Shown piece by piece: positions 33,550-38,257 of a stretch of DNA of 38,257 bases. Location of the stretch: positions 1-38,257 of the forward strand of contig JBCDBH010000009.1 in assembly GCA_039184055.1 (NCBI GenBank), in the 5' to 3' direction. Both the position numbers and the translations under genes were made by a program. Positions within the stretch are counted from its first letter, which is position 1; every line of letters begins with the position of its first letter. The DNA is from JBCDBH01 sp039184055. Lineage in GTDB: Bacteria; Acidobacteriota; Thermoanaerobaculia; Multivoradales; J023. Below the pieces are notes generated by a model, which saw only the letters and a list, made by a program, of their open reading frames with translations, searched no databases and had not been told where the DNA came from.

Positions 33550-34365
33550 ATGTCCACGCCCGACGCGTCTCACCACCCCAGCTACACCCCGGAATCCCTC
33601 CCGGCCGAGGAAGCCATTCCCAACCTGCTCGACGAGCACGGCGGGCGGATCTACCATCTCGGTCTGCGGATTTGCGGTGGACCGGATCTCGCCGAGGATC
33701 TGGTGCAGGAGACTTTTCTCAACGCGTTTCGCAAATGGGAGAGCTTCGAGGGACGCGCCGAGCCGTCGACCTGGCTCTACACCATCGCGGCACGGGTCTG
33801 TCAGCGGATGAAGCGGCTGCGCGCCGGTGAGCCCCAGCGGATGGAGACGCTCGACGATCTCCTCCCCGGTCCCGATGATGCGGTCCCTGCACTCGGTGAT
33901 CCGCACGACGAGATGGTGCGACGCGAGGCGGAGTCCAAGGTGCAGGAGGCTATCGCTACCCTGCCGCTCGACTTCCGGCTGCCGCTGGTGATGAAAGACA
34001 TCGTCGAGCTGCCCTTGGTCGCCATCGCCGAGATTCTCGGAGTCAAAGAGGCGACGATCAAAACGCGGGTGCATCGCGCGCGGCTCAAGCTGCGTCAGGC
34101 GTTGGTGGACGACCTGCCGCGGCAAGAAGACGCCAGCGACTCCGAGGCCGAGCGTCGGCTTTGTCTCGATCTTCTCTGGGCCAAGCAGCAGGCGCTCGAC
34201 AAAGGCGTCGACTTCGACATGCCCGATCAAGAGCTCTGTCAACGCTGCCTCACCCTGCTCGCCTCGCTCGACCTGGCCCACGACGCCTGTCTCGCCATCG
34301 GTCGTGGCGACCTTCCCGCCCCTTTGCGCGATGCGCTTCGTCGCGAGATGGGCGTCGACCCGTAA
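33550..34365 (+). CDS. ECF sigma factor with cysteine-bearing C-terminal extension
   Basis: 271 residues from ATG 33550; ATG 33538 and ATG 33493 are in-frame alternatives, and the SD is weak. Sigma-2 has GGRIYHLGLRICGGPDLAED, LVQETFLNAFRKWESFEG and STWLYTIAARVCQRMKR; sigma-4 has FRLPLVMKDIVELPLVAIAE, then ILGVKEATIKTRVHRARLKL. After about residue 190 there is an extra ~75 residues with RRLCLDLLWAKQQALDKGVDF, ELCQRCLTLL and HDACLAI. This Cys-x2-Cys set plus further cysteines resembles a zinc anti-sigma (zf-HC2-like) module fused to the sigma factor. Inside a sulfane-sulfur operon, the cysteines may sense persulfide or oxidants and control sigma activity (inference). Confidence 0.9.
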   Translation: MSTPDASHHPSYTPESLPAEEAIPNLLDEHGGRIYHLGLRICGGPDLAEDLVQETFLNAFRKWESFEGRAEPSTWLYTIAARVCQRMKRLRAGEPQRMETLDDLLPGPDDAVPALGDPHDEMVRREAESKVQEAIATLPLDFRLPLVMKDIVELPLVAIAEILGVKEATIKTRVHRARLKLRQALVDDLPRQEDASDSEAERRLCLDLLWAKQQALDKGVDFDMPDQELCQRCLTLLASLDLAHDACLAIGRGDLPAPLRDALRREMGVDP

Positions 34366-34389
34366 AAGCTCAACACGTCGGAGATCGAC

Positions 34390-35163
34390 ATGATTCTGGC
34401 CTGGATCGGCGCCGTCGCCATCGGCCTCAGCTTGGGGCTGCTCGGCTCGGGTGGCTCGATTCTCACCGTTCCCGTTTTGGTCTACCTGGTCGGCCAGGAC
34501 GAAAAAGTCGCCATCGCCGGCTCGCTCGCCATCGTCGGCGGCATCGCCCTGATCGGCGGCATCGATCACGCCTTGCGACGGCTGGTGGTGTGGCGTTCAG
34601 TGCTGCTCTTCGGCGTGCCCGGCATGCTCGGCACCTACGGTGGCGCCTGGCTCGCCAAATGGGTGAGCGGAACGTTTCAGCTCGCCGTCTTCGCGGGCGT
34701 CATGCTGCTCGCCGCCGTCCTCATGCTGCGCTCCCCGCTCCGTCACCTCGACGAGTCACGCCCGACCCGCGCGCCGTGGAAAATCGCCATCGACGGTCTC
34801 GTCGTGGGTGTGCTCACCGGTTTCGTCGGCGTCGGCGGCGGCTTCTTGATCGTGCCTGCGCTCGTCCTGCTCGGCGGTCTGTCGATGCATCACGCCATCG
34901 GCACCAGCCTGATGATCATCGCCCTCAAGTCCTACACCGGCTTCTTCAAATACCTCGAGGTGCTCGCCGAGCTCGACCTCCAGCTCGACTGGCCGCTGAT
35001 CGGCATCTTCATCGCCCTCGGTGCTGGCGGCACCTACGTCGGACGGAGCCTGGGCAAACGGCTGCCGCAACAGCGGCTCAAACAGATCTTCGCCGTGTTC
35101 CTGATCGTGATCGGGGTGTTGATCCTCTGGCAAAGCCTGCCGGAGATGCTGGGTGGAAGTTGA
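34390..35163 (+). CDS. TauE/SafE-family sulfite/sulfur-compound permease
   Basis: 257 residues, about eight membrane helices in two related halves: first GLSLGLLGSGGSILTVPVLV, second GVLTGFVGVGGGFLIVPALV, the family hallmark repeat. MHHAIGTSLMIIALKS and KRLPQQRLKQIFAVFLIVIG are also typical. GGAG six bases before ATG 34390 supports the start. TauE proteins occur next to cst genes in S. aureus and are thought to export sulfite or related anions, which fits an operon producing sulfite/thiosulfate from persulfide. Its TGA ends at 35163 and the convergent gene's stop begins at 35164, with no space for a terminator. Confidence 0.92.
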   Translation: MILAWIGAVAIGLSLGLLGSGGSILTVPVLVYLVGQDEKVAIAGSLAIVGGIALIGGIDHALRRLVVWRSVLLFGVPGMLGTYGGAWLAKWVSGTFQLAVFAGVMLLAAVLMLRSPLRHLDESRPTRAPWKIAIDGLVVGVLTGFVGVGGGFLIVPALVLLGGLSMHHAIGTSLMIIALKSYTGFFKYLEVLAELDLQLDWPLIGIFIALGAGGTYVGRSLGKRLPQQRLKQIFAVFLIVIGVLILWQSLPEMLGGS

Positions 35164-37428
35164 TTAGGTGGGCAGTTCGGGCTCAGTGCGGATGGCCGAG
35201 TAGCGCAGCGAGAATTCCTCCTCGAGCACGTCGAGCTCGGGAACCCGCTCGGCCTGCCACGCTTCGAGCACCTCGACATCGGTGGGATCGATCGACGGGT
35301 CTTCCGCTTTGCCGTCGAGCGCGCGGTGCGCGACGTGCCCAGCCCACCAGCCGGCAAAATCGTCGCCACCACGAGGCTGTGCCGCAGCCCACGCGCGCAG
35401 ACGGTCGAGATGCCGCGCCGCCACCTCGAGCCGACCGGAACCTTCAGCGGCCAGCGCCGCACGACCCTCTTCGAGGTGGATCAAGGGCTCGAGACTCGGG
35501 TCGTCGAGATCGCGTAGCCGTGCCTCGGCGGAGCGCTCGATCGACGTACCGGCGAGCGCCGACTCACGTTCGAACCGTGCTCGAGCCATCAGCAGCGCGA
35601 CCGACGAGGGCAGACGAGAGGCCGGCCCGTCGAGCAACGTTTGCGCTTCCCCATGGGCCCCGCTGTCGAGCGCCAGCAAAACCGACTCTGTCAGCACTCG
35701 TGGCTCGTGGAGATTCGCTTCTCGAAGCGTGACGAGGAGGTCGGCGGCACGTCGGCGAAGGTTCTCGGCTTCTGCCCCCGAGGCGTGACGGGCTCGACGA
35801 CGCCACAATCGCGCTTCACCTATCTCGGGCGACGTGGCCTCAGAGGTGGCGTCGTAGCTCGCTCGGGGCTCGGCGACCGCGGAAACGCGACGCATGCGAT
35901 CGACCGTACGCAAACCGGTCTGAGCGACCGTATTGCCTGGCTCCATCTCCAAGACCTGCCGGTAGAGGCGCTCCGCCGCGTCGAGCTCGCCTTGGTCGGC
36001 CAAGACACCCGCTAGGCCACTTATCGCGACGACGTTCGTCGGGAAACGCTCTACCGCCTCGCGGTAAATCGCTTCGGCAGCCTCCGGATCGCCGACGTTC
36101 TTGAGCGTGGAGGCCAAACCGCCTCGCGCCACTTCATCACCAGGAAAAAGCTCGATCGTCTCTCGATATACCGCGATCGCCGAATCGATCCGGCCACCGG
36201 CTCCGAGCGCTTCGGCAAGATTGTTGCGCACGACCGGATTCTGCGGGAATCGCTCGCGTGCCTGCCAGCCAATCTCGATCGCCGTCGCGGGTTGTTTCGC
36301 ATTCAGAAGAGACTTGACGAGAGTCGTCCACACTTGGCCGTCCCATGGCGCCCAGTCGACAGCCTCACGCGCCCAAGCCGTGGACCGCTGCGGCTGCCAG
36401 ACCCACACTTTTTTTGCGAAGGCACAAAGCGTGCGAACCAAAAACTCGTCCGCTTCACCGGTCGTTTGGGCATAGCGACGTTGCTCATCGAGCAGGCGTT
36501 CGGCGGTCTCGATTGCTGAAACGTTTCGACGACTCAAGGATCTCGAGAGATCACGGGCTCGATCGGCCCAAGCTGGATTGGGCTTCTCACCCGTGCTCCC
36601 TGCTTTGAGCTTCGGCACCAGGGCCCGGAGCCACTCGGCGTCCTCATGATTCCGGGCGCGGTAGACGCGGGCGAGATCGCGTTCCCAGCTGCGAGGAAGA
36701 GGGAGAGAGCGCAGGTGAAGACGCGCCACGGCGAGAAAGTACCGACGCAGATCGCCACCGCCTTGGTGCTCGCCGTCGGCTCGACGCTTGAAGCCTCGGG
36801 CCAGGCGTGCCAGCACCTGGACGGACTCGGGTCGGTAGCCGGTATCGAGCTTGCCCTCTGGAGCCGGCAGACCACGCAACCCCTCGAGGGCGTAACGAGC
36901 GTGGTAGATCGGCGTACCCTCATCGAGGGAGGCGAGACGCCACCAAAATGACGCCAGCGAGCGATCGGCCTGGTGTTGGGCAACGGCGCTGTAGTATCGA
37001 CCGAGCGGATCTTGCGACGCACTGATGGTGAGCGAGCCGAGAAAGCCCCGGGCCTCGGCGAAACGTTCGCGTAGGGCTCGTGCGGTGCCATCGAGCCCCT
37101 CCGACCACGAGACGACATCGGCGAGAATCGACCAGGCATCGGCGAGAATCTCGGGCGGTTCGTCGGGATAGTGTCGCCAGTTTCGCTCGATCCAGGCGGT
37201 CAGCTCGCGGTCGAGCGACACGCTCAAACGAGCACCGAGATCGCGGATCCAGTCGGCGAGCAGGTCTTGGGGCTCGGCGGCCTGCCAACGCCCGTGGTGA
37301 AAACGTTGCCAAAGCAAAGCGTCGAGCGCGTCTCGGGGTTCCCGATCGAAAGCTTCGAGCCAGCGCGGTACCGGCGCAGGCTCGTAGAGCTCGCGCCAAC
37401 CCAGTGTCATGGCGGACGGGGCGGTCAT
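35164..37428 (-). CDS. TPR protein, cytoplasmic, translationally coupled
   Basis: 754 residues, no signal peptide or membrane segment. The clearest TPRs are at about 340-506 (PVVRNNLAEALGAGGRIDSA, DEVARGGLASTLKNVGDPEA, NVVAISGLAGVLADQGELDA). The N-terminal ~330 residues are helical and unrecognised (WLEAFDREPRDALDALLWQR, RDLGARLSVSLDRELTAWIE). The C-terminal third is also helical with short repeats. The ATG at 37426-37428 overlaps the stop of the upstream gene (ATGA), so the two proteins are probably made together and may interact. Function unknown; TPRs imply protein-protein contact. Confidence 0.85.
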   Translation of the reverse strand: MTAPSAMTLGWRELYEPAPVPRWLEAFDREPRDALDALLWQRFHHGRWQAAEPQDLLADWIRDLGARLSVSLDRELTAWIERNWRHYPDEPPEILADAWSILADVVSWSEGLDGTARALRERFAEARGFLGSLTISASQDPLGRYYSAVAQHQADRSLASFWWRLASLDEGTPIYHARYALEGLRGLPAPEGKLDTGYRPESVQVLARLARGFKRRADGEHQGGGDLRRYFLAVARLHLRSLPLPRSWERDLARVYRARNHEDAEWLRALVPKLKAGSTGEKPNPAWADRARDLSRSLSRRNVSAIETAERLLDEQRRYAQTTGEADEFLVRTLCAFAKKVWVWQPQRSTAWAREAVDWAPWDGQVWTTLVKSLLNAKQPATAIEIGWQARERFPQNPVVRNNLAEALGAGGRIDSAIAVYRETIELFPGDEVARGGLASTLKNVGDPEAAEAIYREAVERFPTNVVAISGLAGVLADQGELDAAERLYRQVLEMEPGNTVAQTGLRTVDRMRRVSAVAEPRASYDATSEATSPEIGEARLWRRRARHASGAEAENLRRRAADLLVTLREANLHEPRVLTESVLLALDSGAHGEAQTLLDGPASRLPSSVALLMARARFERESALAGTSIERSAEARLRDLDDPSLEPLIHLEEGRAALAAEGSGRLEVAARHLDRLRAWAAAQPRGGDDFAGWWAGHVAHRALDGKAEDPSIDPTDVEVLEAWQAERVPELDVLEEEFSLRYSAIRTEPELPT

Positions 37429-38257
37429 GTCCGAGCCGCCAAGAGGTCGAGGTCGGTGGTCTCGGCGTAGTCGGCACGCAGAGTGCGCAGGTGCTCCAGA
37501 TGTCGCGCTCGCGCCGCCCCCAGCTCGGCGAGCGGCGGACGGGTGATTTCGCCGACTCGAAAGAGGTGCTTGGCGGCGGGTACGAAGAACGGGTGCACGA
37601 TCTCACGCACCGGCTCGCGTTCCGAAGCTCCGAGATGGACCACGCGACCCACCGGTTCCCCGTCGGGGGCCGGACAAAAAGCCGGTGACAAGTCGCCGTC
37701 GAGAACGGTCGGCGTGGCCAGCGGCTTGGCACGCAAACCCTTGCGATTGGGTACCGCGCTCACCGGGTAGACGAAAACAAGAATCGGCAAGGCATCACCG
37801 TCGACACGCGGCACATGGTGACAGAGCCCCAATCGATCGCGTAGCTCGTCGGCCCACCCGGACGTGTCGTCCGCTGGTCGGGCCGCGAAGAGGTCGGTGT
37901 GATCCTCGAGAAACGACGTCCATACAGGGCGTAAGGCACAGCGCTCACCCCACAACGCGAGCGTGCTCTCGATCGTCTCCGTCGCTTCGTTGGCGGTGGG
38001 ATCTTCGATCGCTCGACGAGCCACGTCGAGAAGCTCGGCGAGCGCGATGCTGGCCATACGCGCCACGAACTCCGCTTTCACCACGCGGATCAAGCGGAGC
38101 TTCTTGTAAGCATTGCCAAAAGCGCGGAAAACGTGATCGTGACGAAACGTCTCGGGGCAGCGATCCGCGCGGGCCGGGTCGAGATTCTTCGGGATGCCTC
38201 GAGTCTGTTTCAGATAGACGGCCTGTTTCAGATACCGCGTGTGACCGCCTTCCCAAG
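37425..38257 (-). CDS. Unrecognised protein, 5' end beyond the window
   Basis: The frame is open from the right edge of the window to TGA 37425-37427, about 276 residues. The TTG at 38091-38093 is only an internal codon: in-frame sequence upstream (GGHTRYLKQAVYLKQTRGIP, AFGNAYKKLRLIRVVKAEF) continues to the edge. The visible part mixes basic helices near the edge with a later region having PILVFVYPVSAVPNRKGLRA and REIVHPFFVPAAKHLFRVGE. No motif was recognised. It is coupled to the TPR gene downstream by an ATGA overlap. Confidence 0.75.
   Translation of the reverse strand, partial: WEGGHTRYLKQAVYLKQTRGIPKNLDPARADRCPETFRHDHVFRAFGNAYKKLRLIRVVKAEFVARMASIALAELLDVARRAIEDPTANEATETIESTLALWGERCALRPVWTSFLEDHTDLFAARPADDTSGWADELRDRLGLCHHVPRVDGDALPILVFVYPVSAVPNRKGLRAKPLATPTVLDGDLSPAFCPAPDGEPVGRVVHLGASEREPVREIVHPFFVPAAKHLFRVGEITRPPLAELGAARARHLEHLRTLRADYAETTDLDLLAART

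Overview
The window is GC-rich, densely coded DNA from a Gram-negative bacterium. It has a TonB-dependent receptor, many Sec signal peptides, a lipoprotein and an IPTL-CTERM sorting signal. The pairing of an ECF sigma factor resembling the TIGR02999 family with a TPR-bearing Ser/Thr kinase, plus the many TPR and PKD/cadherin-like secreted proteins, resembles Acidobacteriota (for example Thermoanaerobaculia). That placement is inference. No rRNA, tRNA, CRISPR array, transposase or integrase was recognised.

Layout. 1-5.3 kb: the 3' part of a glycoside-hydrolase-like gene, a TonB-dependent receptor and a protein made of three H-type-lectin-like repeats. 5.3-11.9 kb: a tightly overlapping branched-chain-type ABC uptake operon (livH-M-G-F, a long-chain acyl-CoA synthetase, a substrate-binding lipoprotein). 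Its first and last genes lack any ATG/GTG/TTG at the expected start and may begin at ATC codons. 11.9-14.5 kb: an AraC-type regulator, a tandemly duplicated ~265-bp unit, and a TPR-like protein. Each copy of the unit carries an inverted-repeat operator-like site and a ~34-codon peptide gene; the upstream copy is decayed and the downstream copy is intact. This is the most novel-looking element in the window. 14.6-24.3 kb: two large secreted multidomain beta proteins flank a TIR-NB-ARC-TPR gene, a likely STAND-type immune ATPase. 24.4-27.6 kb: an ECF sigma factor overlapping a membrane Ser/Thr kinase with TPRs. 27.7-31.0 kb: an AlkA-like DNA glycosylase, an IPTL-CTERM surface protein and a secreted beta-helix protein.

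31.1-35.2 kb: a sulfane-sulfur operon. It encodes a CstB-like persulfide dioxygenase/pseudo-rhodanese/rhodanese fusion, two half-size YeeE/YedE (DUF395-type) permeases, an ECF sigma factor with a cysteine-bearing C-terminal extension, and a TauE/SafE-type permease. A candidate ECF-type promoter precedes the first gene. 35.2-38.3 kb: two translationally coupled minus-strand genes, a TPR protein and an unrecognised protein that runs off the window.

The coding calls rest on motifs, signal peptides, Shine-Dalgarno (SD) placement and gene overlaps read by eye. Functions of the peptide unit, the TIR protein and the large secreted proteins are inference.
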